Assembly (NCBI GenBank): GCA_910578215.1
Contig: CAJTPH010000007.1
Span: forward strand, 48,356 to 112,355
Direction: 5' to 3'
DNA length: 64,000 nt
Source of the DNA: an uncultured Acetatifactor sp.
GTDB lineage: Bacteria > Bacillota > Clostridia > Lachnospirales > Lachnospiraceae
In this document: in pieces, positions 40,127 through 48,321 of the stretch
Layout: each line of letters opens with the position of its first letter
How positions within the stretch are numbered: the first letter of the stretch is position 1
The notes under the pieces: model-generated
Database searches by the model: none
Told to the model about the DNA's origin: nothing
Seen by the model: only the letters and a program-made list of their open reading frames with translations
Translations under genes and position numbers: made by a program

Positions 40127-42633
40127 GGCATGGGGATAAAAGTGGCGGGACTGTAAATTTGGGGACTATAAGCCCCGGGGCAGAGGAACACGGAATAAGC
40201 AGGCATGCCGGGCTGATTTTTGATATCCTGCTTTTTTGCATAAGCGGTGTGGGCATGGCAGGGGCGTTTCTGGAGACGCTTCTGGTGGACTGGCGCAGCG
40301 AGTTTGACCAGACCCTGCTCTGGGGCGGGCTGCTTGCCTTCTGCGTGGTGTCCGCCCTGTGGTCGGCGGGCTGCCGTAAAGATGACTATACAAAGCATGG
40401 GAAAAACGGCAAATCCAGGAGGCTTTGGGCGGTGTGGCGGACCATGGCGCTTATCTGCGCTTATGGGGCGGCGCTTTTTCTGTATGGGGAAACCATTGTA
40501 AGGGGCTTTATTTGGAGCTTCCGAAACGGGCTGGAGCTGTTTGGTGAGTATTACGGAGGAGAAGGGGCGCTGCAGTACGGCGAGGAGCTTCTGCAGAGAA
40601 TTGCGGAAGGCGGTGGGGATACGGCGCAGGTCAGGACCCTGGGTTTTCTGGCGGTTCTGTTTCCCGTTTTTATGCTGACCGGGTTTATCTATGCCCGTGG
40701 AAAATGGCAGGTCTTCCTGATTGAAAATGTGCTCTGGTTTGCGGCGGCGTGCGTTACGGACGTGTTCCCGGGCATTCCGTTTGTGACGCTTTGTGTGACA
40801 GGCATTATCCTGGCGGCGTCGGCGAGAGAGTTCAGGGACAGCCGGGCCGCCTGGGTGCAGGCGTCGGCAGGAATCGTGGTTTTGTGTTTTTTGGGAATCC
40901 TTTTTATAGAGCGTCTGGCGCTGCCGGTGATAAATGAGCAATATGAGCGAGGCGCCGAGCTGCGGCATGAGTTCTATCTGACGGTGAACTATAAATGGCT
41001 GCCCGGGCTGCAGAAGCTTTTCAACGGCAGCGGCTTTGGCGCAGGGGTGGATGTGACGGGAGCCTTCGGCAGACAAGGCCGCGTTTCGGGTATTATGACT
41101 GACGTCTACCGGGTGACGCTTGACGCAGCTCCCAGGAGAACGCTGTATTTAAGGGGCTTTGTAGGGGCGGGCTACAGCCGCCGCAGATGGGAGCCGGAGG
41201 ATGAGGGTACTTTGGAGCGGTATTACCGGGACAATGGTTTCTCGCTGTACGAGGGCGGCAGGGAGCTTATAAACATGAGCTTTGCCGCTGCCGGGGACAA
41301 CGGCCGGACAAGCACGGTCACAATCGAGGAGCTGCTTGGGAAGGGGAAATACAGTCTGCTTCCCTATGGTGCGTTCGTGACGGAGGCTTATACGGTTCAC
41401 AGCGGAGGAGCCGTGGACAGAATAGACGGCAGCTACAGCTTCCGGTATCGGGAAATGTTCGGCGTGGAGGAGCTTACGGAGCAGTGGGAGCATATCGAGG
41501 AACAGTACCGGCAGTACGCCTATGACAGCTTTCTGGATTACCCGGAGGAAAGACTGCCGCAGCTGACCCTGACGCTGAAGGAGGCGGGGCTGCCCGTGGG
41601 CGATGTGTACGGCTGTGCGGCGGCAATCATAGAGCTTTTGGAGGAGAAGGGGACTTATCGGCTGGATGTAGCGGCAACCCCGGTGGGAAAGGATTTCGTG
41701 GAGTATTTTCTTTTTGACAGCCACGAGGGATACTGCGCCCATTTTGCGTCGGCTGCAGTGCTGATGTTCCGATACTGCGGCATACCCGCAAGATATGCCA
41801 CCGGCTATTCCGTTTCGGCGGCAGGCTTTTCAAGGACTCCGGAGAACGTCTATACCGCCGGCCTGACGGGAGCCCAGGCGCATGCGTGGGCGGAGGTCTA
41901 TGTGGACGGCGTGGGCTGGGTGCCTGTGGAAACTACGCCGGGAGCGGCGGCTTTTGCGGGGGATAACCGGGCGGAAATGCTCAGGCGGCTGGGGATTCTC
42001 ACGGGCAGCATAGAGCCCACGGTGGGGGGAAGCATCGTTATCGATGACGACGAGGAGGAAGAGGAGGAGCCTGAGGAGAGTGTGGGGCTGCCCTTGCTTC
42101 CTTATGAGGACGAGGAAGAATCGGAGGAAATGGAGGAGAATGAAACGCAGATCCGGCAAACGGGCGGGCTTAAGGGGATAATTTTCAGAGTTCTCCTGAT
42201 TGCCGTGCCTGCCGCAGCGGTCTTTTTCGTTCTGCTTGGCCGTGTCCGGCGTCTATTATGGAACAAAAGGCTTGAAAGGGTGGGAGGACAGGAGAAGGTA
42301 TTCCTGTTCTACCGCAATATGCGCAGCGCCCTCTGCGTGATGGGCTGTCCGAGAAAGCTTGCCCTGACGGGGGAGGCGTTTTGGGAAAGGCTGCATAAGG
42401 TGCTTTCCAGCCTGAGCAGGGAGGAGTATGAGGCGCTTTGCGATATATTGGAGCAGAGCTCCTTCGGCAACCGCGCCCCCTCCGGGGAGGAGCTTGAGAC
42501 TCTGGCCCGCCTGCATGACAATATGGTTTCCAGGCTCTATCTCAACGCTCCTTTTTATAAAAAGCCGGCCTTTGCGGGGCTTCGGTGCGTCCTGCCCGCG
42601 TCCTTCCGCACGTATTCTCTGAAGCGGTTCTGA
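40123..42633 (+). CDS. Transglutaminase-like membrane protein (TgpA/YebA type)
   Basis: An 836-residue protein with five or six N-terminal TM helices (about 30-265), an extracellular part, a transglutaminase-core domain, an Asp/Glu-rich tract (DDDEEEEEEPEE, about 644-655), one more TM helix (about 685-705) and a cytoplasmic DUF4129-like tail. The catalytic Cys is in HEGYCAHFASAAVLMFRYCG, the His in GAQAHAWAEVYV, and the third residue is Glu, not the commoner Asp, in WVPVETTPG. It completes the MoxR-DUF58-TgpA unit. It may crosslink or cleave surface proteins. Its end is only 15 nt from the convergent PL4 gene. Confidence 0.9.
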   Translation: MRHGDKSGGTVNLGTISPGAEEHGISRHAGLIFDILLFCISGVGMAGAFLETLLVDWRSEFDQTLLWGGLLAFCVVSALWSAGCRKDDYTKHGKNGKSRRLWAVWRTMALICAYGAALFLYGETIVRGFIWSFRNGLELFGEYYGGEGALQYGEELLQRIAEGGGDTAQVRTLGFLAVLFPVFMLTGFIYARGKWQVFLIENVLWFAAACVTDVFPGIPFVTLCVTGIILAASAREFRDSRAAWVQASAGIVVLCFLGILFIERLALPVINEQYERGAELRHEFYLTVNYKWLPGLQKLFNGSGFGAGVDVTGAFGRQGRVSGIMTDVYRVTLDAAPRRTLYLRGFVGAGYSRRRWEPEDEGTLERYYRDNGFSLYEGGRELINMSFAAAGDNGRTSTVTIEELLGKGKYSLLPYGAFVTEAYTVHSGGAVDRIDGSYSFRYREMFGVEELTEQWEHIEEQYRQYAYDSFLDYPEERLPQLTLTLKEAGLPVGDVYGCAAAIIELLEEKGTYRLDVAATPVGKDFVEYFLFDSHEGYCAHFASAAVLMFRYCGIPARYATGYSVSAAGFSRTPENVYTAGLTGAQAHAWAEVYVDGVGWVPVETTPGAAAFAGDNRAEMLRRLGILTGSIEPTVGGSIVIDDDEEEEEEPEESVGLPLLPYEDEEESEEMEENETQIRQTGGLKGIIFRVLLIAVPAAAVFFVLLGRVRRLLWNKRLERVGGQEKVFLFYRNMRSALCVMGCPRKLALTGEAFWERLHKVLSSLSREEYEALCDILEQSSFGNRAPSGEELETLARLHDNMVSRLYLNAPFYKKPAFAGLRCVLPASFRTYSLKRF

Positions 42634-42648
42634 CGGGGCAAAAGGCCG

Positions 42649-44367
42649 TTAGGCGAAACAGCCGCTTTCTGTCAACAGGATGGTGTCGTACATGATCATG
42701 CCGTTTCCGTTTCGCAGCTCCAGGGTGTTTTCGCCCGTCTTCAGAAGCTTCGGGTCAACGGGCACGACGATCCGGCGGTAGCGCCCGCTTAAGGTGGCGC
42801 TGCGGTATACGGAGGAGTCGTTGACAAGGACGGTTTCGCTGACGGTCTCCCCGTTTAGCAGTACCTGCAGGAGAGGGTTCTCCTTGTTGCCCATAAAGCC
42901 CTTGCATGCCCCTGCGACCGCTATGATCAGTCTGCATCCGGATGCGGGAGTCTGCTCCAGGTTAAAGTGCAGATACCATGTGCCCGGCTTTGTCTGGGCA
43001 TAGTACCAGTCCTGATCCTCTCTGTCCCTTCCTATGGTGAAGTGTAATGTTTCCGGCGGCATTTCCATCCATTTATAGTTGCGCTGTTCTCCCGCCAGGC
43101 GGTAGCCCTCGCAGGTTCTTGTGGCGCTGCCAAGCTGCCAGAGTACCTTTTCCGAGGGAAGCTTCCAGACGATGGGGGAAAGCGTCTGCCGGGGCAGGGA
43201 TATGTTTATATTGTCTGTCTCCAGCTGTTCGGTGTTGCTGCCTCCCGTCTGATAGGCATACAGGGAGTAATCGCCGAAGCGGACGTTTTTTAAGGTAAAG
43301 CTGCCGTCCGGTGCGGTCTTTGTGTGATATATATAGCCGGCGGACTGACGCTCTACAGCCAGACCGCCCTGGCCCAGGATGACGGTTGCGTCCGCGCAGG
43401 GGCTGCCGTCCTCAAAGAGGAGCCTGCCCTCCACATTGCTGCGGACCTTCGGGTAGAGCGGGTCGTCCACCCACTGATAGGGCCATTTTTCCTGCTCCTG
43501 CGCCGCCTTCTGCAATGCGTCCCGGTACAGTTCTTCCGGGTCCTCCCCCTGGTTAAAATATTGGTAAAAGGGTCCGTAGAATTTTTTCCAGCCCACGGGC
43601 ACATGGAGATTGCCGGTGCCGAAATGGGAGCCTGTAAAATAGTTCAGCAGGATTCCGTCATAATGCACCAGAAGCTCCTGCTTCATGGGGCCGCCCGGAT
43701 AATATTCCGTGGAGACGGGGATGAGGAAGAAGCCGTACCCGTGCCCGTACTGCCCCCATACAGGATTTTTGGAAAAATAACCTGCATAGTCATATTTGGA
43801 ATAAACGTCCCCGTTGGAGTAGCTCTCTCCCTCGGGGCTTTTTCCTTCGTTTGGCAGCCGGTAGGTTTCGTCCTGAAGCTTCTCGAATTGCTCCATATAT
43901 TTTTTTGTGGGCTGTGCGCCGTGGCGCTCGTTGTTGAAGGCGTGGTCGAAAATCCGGCTGCCGCTGCGGTATACGATGCGGAATTCCGCCAGCTGGAATT
44001 CCACGTCGGTATTATTCGCGCCGATGACATAGGAATAATATCCGCTCTCCCCCTGTATCAGAATGATATGGTATTCGATGGCAAGGTAGCCTGTGGCGTC
44101 CTTGTAGGCGATATGTGCGGTCTTTTCGCTGGACTCTATCACTTCCAGCCGGGGAGAATGATACTTGCGGAAGGCGCCTTCGGCATGGTAATCCACATAA
44201 AAGGCGGTCTTATGGTCGGTGTCGGAGCGCTCAGGGGTATTGCAGACCAATTCCACTCCGTTCCTGACCAGGGAGCCGAGCGTGCCGTCCTCCTTCCAGG
44301 ACAGCGACAGGATGCCGTTTGACATGGTGCACTGGTTGCCGGAAACTGTTAAGGTGACTGGGTTCAT
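42649..44367 (-). CDS. Rhamnogalacturonan lyase, PL4-like, cytoplasmic
   Basis: A 572-residue lyase that cleaves the rhamnose-galacturonate backbone of rhamnogalacturonan I by beta-elimination. It has the three PL4 domains: an N-terminal beta-sandwich catalytic domain (about 1-320, with VYSKYDYAGYF and WGQYGHGYGFFLIP), a fibronectin-like domain (about 335-410, VEGRLLFEDGSP...GSFTLKNVRFGDYSLYAY) and a C-terminal CBM-like jelly roll (about 440-570). No signal peptide is present, so it should act on imported oligosaccharides. The start at 44367 follows AAAGGAGG with 8 nt spacing. It is divergent from an AraC regulator, the probable activator. Confidence 0.88.
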   Translation of the reverse strand: MNPVTLTVSGNQCTMSNGILSLSWKEDGTLGSLVRNGVELVCNTPERSDTDHKTAFYVDYHAEGAFRKYHSPRLEVIESSEKTAHIAYKDATGYLAIEYHIILIQGESGYYSYVIGANNTDVEFQLAEFRIVYRSGSRIFDHAFNNERHGAQPTKKYMEQFEKLQDETYRLPNEGKSPEGESYSNGDVYSKYDYAGYFSKNPVWGQYGHGYGFFLIPVSTEYYPGGPMKQELLVHYDGILLNYFTGSHFGTGNLHVPVGWKKFYGPFYQYFNQGEDPEELYRDALQKAAQEQEKWPYQWVDDPLYPKVRSNVEGRLLFEDGSPCADATVILGQGGLAVERQSAGYIYHTKTAPDGSFTLKNVRFGDYSLYAYQTGGSNTEQLETDNINISLPRQTLSPIVWKLPSEKVLWQLGSATRTCEGYRLAGEQRNYKWMEMPPETLHFTIGRDREDQDWYYAQTKPGTWYLHFNLEQTPASGCRLIIAVAGACKGFMGNKENPLLQVLLNGETVSETVLVNDSSVYRSATLSGRYRRIVVPVDPKLLKTGENTLELRNGNGMIMYDTILLTESGCFA

Positions 44368-44686
44368 GGCATGATCCTCCTTTATTTGTTTTATATTAGT
44401 ATTGTGGCACAGGCGAAAGCATAATTGAATTGTCAAAATTGCTGCTTTATGTATGGATTATTATGGGGAGGTAGGGGAATATAATCCTTAGAATCGGAAA
44501 AAGTGATGAGACAAACTACGATGTTGAAATACTTTTTGTGAAAAAAGATTGAGAAATAAAAAAGGCAGAAAGCAATATATGCAATCTGTCAAGCAAACAT
44601 AACAATTCCTAAGGGGGCTTTTTAATAGTAAAATGTTATTACAGAGCTACCCATCATATAGTAAGAAATAACGGTGACAGAAAATT
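44368..44686. other. Divergent regulatory gap between PL4 and AraC genes
   Basis: This 319-nt AT-rich stretch must hold the promoters and AraC binding sites of both genes. A TATAAT (about 44479) and a TATAGT (about 44658) are present, but neither has a convincing -35 at 16-18 nt. No hairpin, ORF or cre-like site was recognised. Confidence 0.4.
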
Positions 44687-45559
44687 ATGGGAAAACAAAA
44701 AAACATTGTGGTCAGAAGACAGTATGCGCCGCCGCAGGAAAGAGATGAGAAGCATTTGGTCCATATGAACGACAGGCATGAGCTGTATATGATGCTGCAG
44801 GGGGACGTGACCTTCAGCATCGAGGGCAGGCTCTATCATTTGGAGCCCTATGACATGCTGTTAATCAGCAATCAGGACATTCATTGCGTCATGGTCAACG
44901 GCGAGCAGGCGTACGAAAGGATCTGTATTTATTTTAAACCGGAGTACTTCCAGCAGTTCTGCACAAAAAAATATAATCTTCTGCGACTTTTTGAGCGGGA
45001 GAAGCGGCTGGAGGACGGCTACAGGATAGATCATGAGAACGTCAAAAGGTATGAGCTGGATAAATATTTTCAGCAGATGCAGGAGTGTTATGCCGCCAAT
45101 CTGCCGGAGAGCGGGATTCTGCTCACCAGTCTTCTCCTAAAGATGCTTCTGGAGGTGAACCGCGCCTATGACGAAAGCAGGCAGCTGGAGACGGAGGAGG
45201 AAGGCAATCTGACACACAGTGAGAAAATAGACGATATCGTCAGGTATATTTCCGAGAATCTGGAGGAAAAAATCACTCTGGACGACCTGACGAAAAGATT
45301 TTATCTGAGCAAGTATTATCTCTGTCATGAATTTAAGAAGGTTACGGGCTTTACCGTATTTGATTATATACGATATAAAAGAATCCTCAGCGCAAAGACA
45401 AAGTTTCAGAACGGGCAGCCTATCAACGAGGTGTGGCGTGAGCTGGGGTATGAGGATTACTCCAATTTCTACCGGACCTTTAAGAAAATAACCGGAATGT
45501 CGCCCAAGGAATATCTGGTCAGTGTGAGCGAGAGAAAAAATGAGGCGGACAAAGAGTGA
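44687..45559 (+). CDS. AraC-family regulator with cupin sensor domain
   Basis: A 290-residue regulator. The N-terminal cupin (about 20-110; HLVHMNDRHELYMMLQGDVTF, YHLEPYDMLLISNQDIH) would bind a sugar. The C-terminal 100 residues are the two-HTH domain: ITLDDLTKRFYLSKYYLCHEFKKVTGFTVFDYIRYKRI and INEVWRELGYEDYSNFYRTFKKITGMSPKEYL. The domain order is that of RhaS/RhaR-type activators. It sits between the divergent rhamnogalacturonan lyase and downstream GH95 and GH65-like genes, so control of this set by a rhamnogalacturonan product is the simplest reading. Confidence 0.92.
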   Translation: MGKQKNIVVRRQYAPPQERDEKHLVHMNDRHELYMMLQGDVTFSIEGRLYHLEPYDMLLISNQDIHCVMVNGEQAYERICIYFKPEYFQQFCTKKYNLLRLFEREKRLEDGYRIDHENVKRYELDKYFQQMQECYAANLPESGILLTSLLLKMLLEVNRAYDESRQLETEEEGNLTHSEKIDDIVRYISENLEEKITLDDLTKRFYLSKYYLCHEFKKVTGFTVFDYIRYKRILSAKTKFQNGQPINEVWRELGYEDYSNFYRTFKKITGMSPKEYLVSVSERKNEADKE

Positions 45560-45590
45560 AACGAAAAGACTGTCATGGGAGGTACAGAGC

Positions 45591-48011
45591 GTGGATTTGA
45601 AAAATATGGCACTGCATGAAACGGAGGGCGACACTCTTATTATGCGTTCGCCGGCGGCATGGCACAGGGACATGTACAGGGAGGCGGCGCCTGCGGGAAA
45701 CGGTTTGATCGGCGCCCTGGTCTACGGCGGCATCAGTCAGGAGAGGATTGCGGTCAATCACGCGAGGCTTTGGGAACGGGGGAAAAGGCAGGAGCTGCCG
45801 GACGTGCATGAGACCCTGGCGCTTACCAGAGAGGCCATCGACAGGGGAGAATACCGGGAGGGCAACTGGTTCGGAGCCAATGCGTTGAAGGAAAAGGGCT
45901 ACGCGCCCCGGCTGGGAAATCCCATTCCCGTGGGCGATCTGATTCTGGAGATGGACGGGAGAGATATTTTTAAGCATTACCGCCGCTTGATACATATGGA
46001 TACCGGTGAGATAGAGGTAACATGGCAGGAGGGAGAGCAGACCTATTTAAGGGGCGTTTTTGTGTCCAGAAAGCGGGACATGGTGTTTGTGAGAATAAGC
46101 ACGGACGGAAAGCCCTTCACGCTGCTTGCAGGCGTGGGACGCCATGAAACCTGGGAGGACGACGCCAAAAAGAAGTGGGAGGGCCGGGAGCCCGAAAGCT
46201 TTGCGGAGGGCAGCTCCTTCTGTTTTCAGGCGGTGCATGAGGACGGAACATGGTACGGGCTGCTGGGCGGTCTTAAAACCGACGGCAGGGTGTCGGAGTG
46301 GAAGGACAGCCTCCGGGTGGAGGGAGCCACGCAGGTTATTGCGGCGGTTAAGCCCGTGGTATTTTCCCCGGGGGAGCTTAAGCCTATGCTGAAGGAGGCG
46401 TGGGCTGAGGGGCTTTCGGCTGAGGAGCTCTTTGATTATGAGCAAAGGCTTCAGGAGCATGTGCGTCTGCATGCGCCCCTTTACCGCAGCGCCGAGGTGT
46501 CTTTTTCCGATAAAAAAGACACCTCCAATGAGGAGCTGCTTGCGGAAGCCTTTGAGAACGAAGCCTCCCCGGAGCTTTTGGAAAAGCAGTGGAAGTTTGG
46601 AAGGTATTTGATGATAAGCGGCACAAGGGAGGACGGAAACCCGTTTCCTCTGTATGGGCTGTGGCACGGGCGCTATAAGATGAACTGGCCCCACAACATG
46701 GCAAACGAGAATGTGGAGATGATTTACTGGCATACCCTGCCGGGCAACCTGGGCTATACCATGCGGACTCTGATTCACTATTATGTGCAGAGAATGCCGG
46801 CCTTCAGGGAGTGCGCCCGGAAGCTGTTCGGAATGCCGGGTATTTATCTGCCTGCGGGAACTACGCCAGAGCATTGCTACCCCACGCAGATCGTGCCGGT
46901 GATTCTTAACTGGATAGGCTGCGCGGGCTGGCTGTCCCAGATGTTTTACAGGTATTATCAGTACACGGGGGACAGGGAGCTTTTGGAGAAGGAAATCCTG
47001 CCCTTTATGTGGGAGGCCGGGCTGTTTTATGAAAATTACATTGTCCGGGATGAGCGGGGGACGGTACGGATTTATCCGTCCGTGTCCCCTGAAAACACGC
47101 CGGGGAACCTGATTCCCCCGGAAAATCCCGACATGGCGCATCCATGCCCCTCCGTGGAGAATGCCACCATGGATATTGCCATCATGAAGGAGCTTTTCTC
47201 CAGCCTGCTGGAGGTATCCCGGGATTTGGGGCTGTATCAGGAGAAGCGCGGGCTTTGGAAAGATATTATCGCCAGTCTGCCTGCCTATGGGGTCACGGAG
47301 GACGGAGACGTCAGGGAGTGGCAGAAGGACGGGCTTGAGGAGCGCTATAATCACAGGCACCTGTCTCACATCTATCCCCTTTTCCCCGGCACGGAGATTG
47401 TGCGGGGCAGGGATGACGAGGCGCAGGTAAAGGCGTTTGAAAAGGCTGTGGACAAGAGAATTCTCGGAGCGCAGACCGGCTGGTCCCTTTCCCATATGGC
47501 ATGTATTTATGCCAGGCTTCAGAGACCGGACAGGGTGATGGACTGCCTGGACACCATGGATAAGGCGTGTCTGCTGAAGAATTTCTTTACGCTGCACAAT
47601 GACTGGCGCGGCATGGGGCTGACCCTTGGGAGGGGGCCGTCCGCGCCCGTGCAGCTCGACGCGGCGATGGGTATTGTGCAGGCGCTGCAGGAATGCCTGC
47701 TCTTTGTGGACAGAGACTGTGTCAAGCTTCTTCCGGCGCTGCCGAAGCGTCTGGGAGAGGGCTCGCTCAGAGATTTCTGTTTTATGGCAGGCACGGTCAG
47801 CATGAGCTGGAGCCTGCAGGAGAAGAAGCTGCATGCCGTGCTGTGCGCGGTAAGAGATACGGAAATTGCCGTAATTCTGCCGCCCTGGGCGGAGGGCATC
47901 CGGGTGAAGCAGGCGGAGGACGGTTCTGCGGACCGGAGCCTGTGCATGGACGGAAGTTCTGTCAGGCTTAAGCTGAGGGCAGGGGAGACTGTGGAGATAG
48001 GGAATGTTTGA
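45591..48011 (+). CDS. Glycoside hydrolase family 95 (alpha-L-fucosidase/alpha-L-galactosidase)
   Basis: An 806-residue inverting enzyme with an N-terminal beta-sandwich (AAPAGNGLIGALVYGGISQERIAVNHARLWERG) and an (alpha/alpha)6 barrel. Family catalytic features are the Asn pair in PHNMANENVEMIYW, the acid Glu in YPSVSPENTPG and the Asp in APVQLDAAMGIVQAL, followed by VKLLPALPKRL. No signal peptide, so cytoplasmic. I use the GTG at 45591, because GGGAGG lies 8 nt upstream; an ATG at 45540 would overlap the AraC gene and lacks a site. GH95 acts on alpha-1,2-linked fucose or galactose, both found on rhamnogalacturonan side chains and xyloglucan. Confidence 0.87.
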   Translation: MDLKNMALHETEGDTLIMRSPAAWHRDMYREAAPAGNGLIGALVYGGISQERIAVNHARLWERGKRQELPDVHETLALTREAIDRGEYREGNWFGANALKEKGYAPRLGNPIPVGDLILEMDGRDIFKHYRRLIHMDTGEIEVTWQEGEQTYLRGVFVSRKRDMVFVRISTDGKPFTLLAGVGRHETWEDDAKKKWEGREPESFAEGSSFCFQAVHEDGTWYGLLGGLKTDGRVSEWKDSLRVEGATQVIAAVKPVVFSPGELKPMLKEAWAEGLSAEELFDYEQRLQEHVRLHAPLYRSAEVSFSDKKDTSNEELLAEAFENEASPELLEKQWKFGRYLMISGTREDGNPFPLYGLWHGRYKMNWPHNMANENVEMIYWHTLPGNLGYTMRTLIHYYVQRMPAFRECARKLFGMPGIYLPAGTTPEHCYPTQIVPVILNWIGCAGWLSQMFYRYYQYTGDRELLEKEILPFMWEAGLFYENYIVRDERGTVRIYPSVSPENTPGNLIPPENPDMAHPCPSVENATMDIAIMKELFSSLLEVSRDLGLYQEKRGLWKDIIASLPAYGVTEDGDVREWQKDGLEERYNHRHLSHIYPLFPGTEIVRGRDDEAQVKAFEKAVDKRILGAQTGWSLSHMACIYARLQRPDRVMDCLDTMDKACLLKNFFTLHNDWRGMGLTLGRGPSAPVQLDAAMGIVQALQECLLFVDRDCVKLLPALPKRLGEGSLRDFCFMAGTVSMSWSLQEKKLHAVLCAVRDTEIAVILPPWAEGIRVKQAEDGSADRSLCMDGSSVRLKLRAGETVEIGNV

Positions 48012-48052
48012 TTGGGACTGCATGGGGGGATGATGAGATATGGGCAAGTGAC

Positions 48053-48221
48053 GGGCGCCTGTGGCGCAGGCGTCCTGCCAGACAGCGCGATGGGCGTTCC
48101 GATGAGCCCTAATGCGTCGGCAATGCTCACCATTGGGTTCGCATCGCCTGGGCGCTGTCGCGCCCTGGTCTCATCTCCACACCGCTTCATGCCTTGCAGG
48201 GCGCCTGCGCCACAGGCGCCC
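48053..48221. repeat. Nested inverted-repeat element between GH95 and GH65-like genes
   Basis: The outer arms GGGCGCCTGTGGCGCAGGCG (48053-48072) and its complement (48202-48221) match over 20 nt and continue inward with CCTGC/GCAGG. Inside are paired GACAGCGC/GCGCTGTC (about 48081 and 48162) and ATGCG...CAATG/CATTG...CGCAT (about 48112-48144). The whole 170-nt segment can fold into one long imperfect hairpin. It fills the 310-nt gap and no gene is present. It may be a MITE-like or REP-like element, or a structured RNA/terminator. Confidence 0.7.
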
Positions 48222-48321
48222 TGTGCGGTGCGTTTTAGACCGGGCGGTATTGGCATGGGGTCAGGGGTCCCGGGTGTTAGGTGGGGTAATAAAGACGGTA
48301 CTGGAATAGGAGGAATACATA

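Noticed and set aside
46047..48047. Very long minus-strand open frame opposite the GH95 gene
   Set aside because: It mirrors a clear GH95 gene, is rich in His/Arg/Leu/Pro as expected from reading GC-rich codons backwards, and has no family motif or ribosome-binding site. The same holds for long minus-strand frames opposite the oxidoreductase beta, pectate lyase, GH2, GH42 and GH65-like genes.
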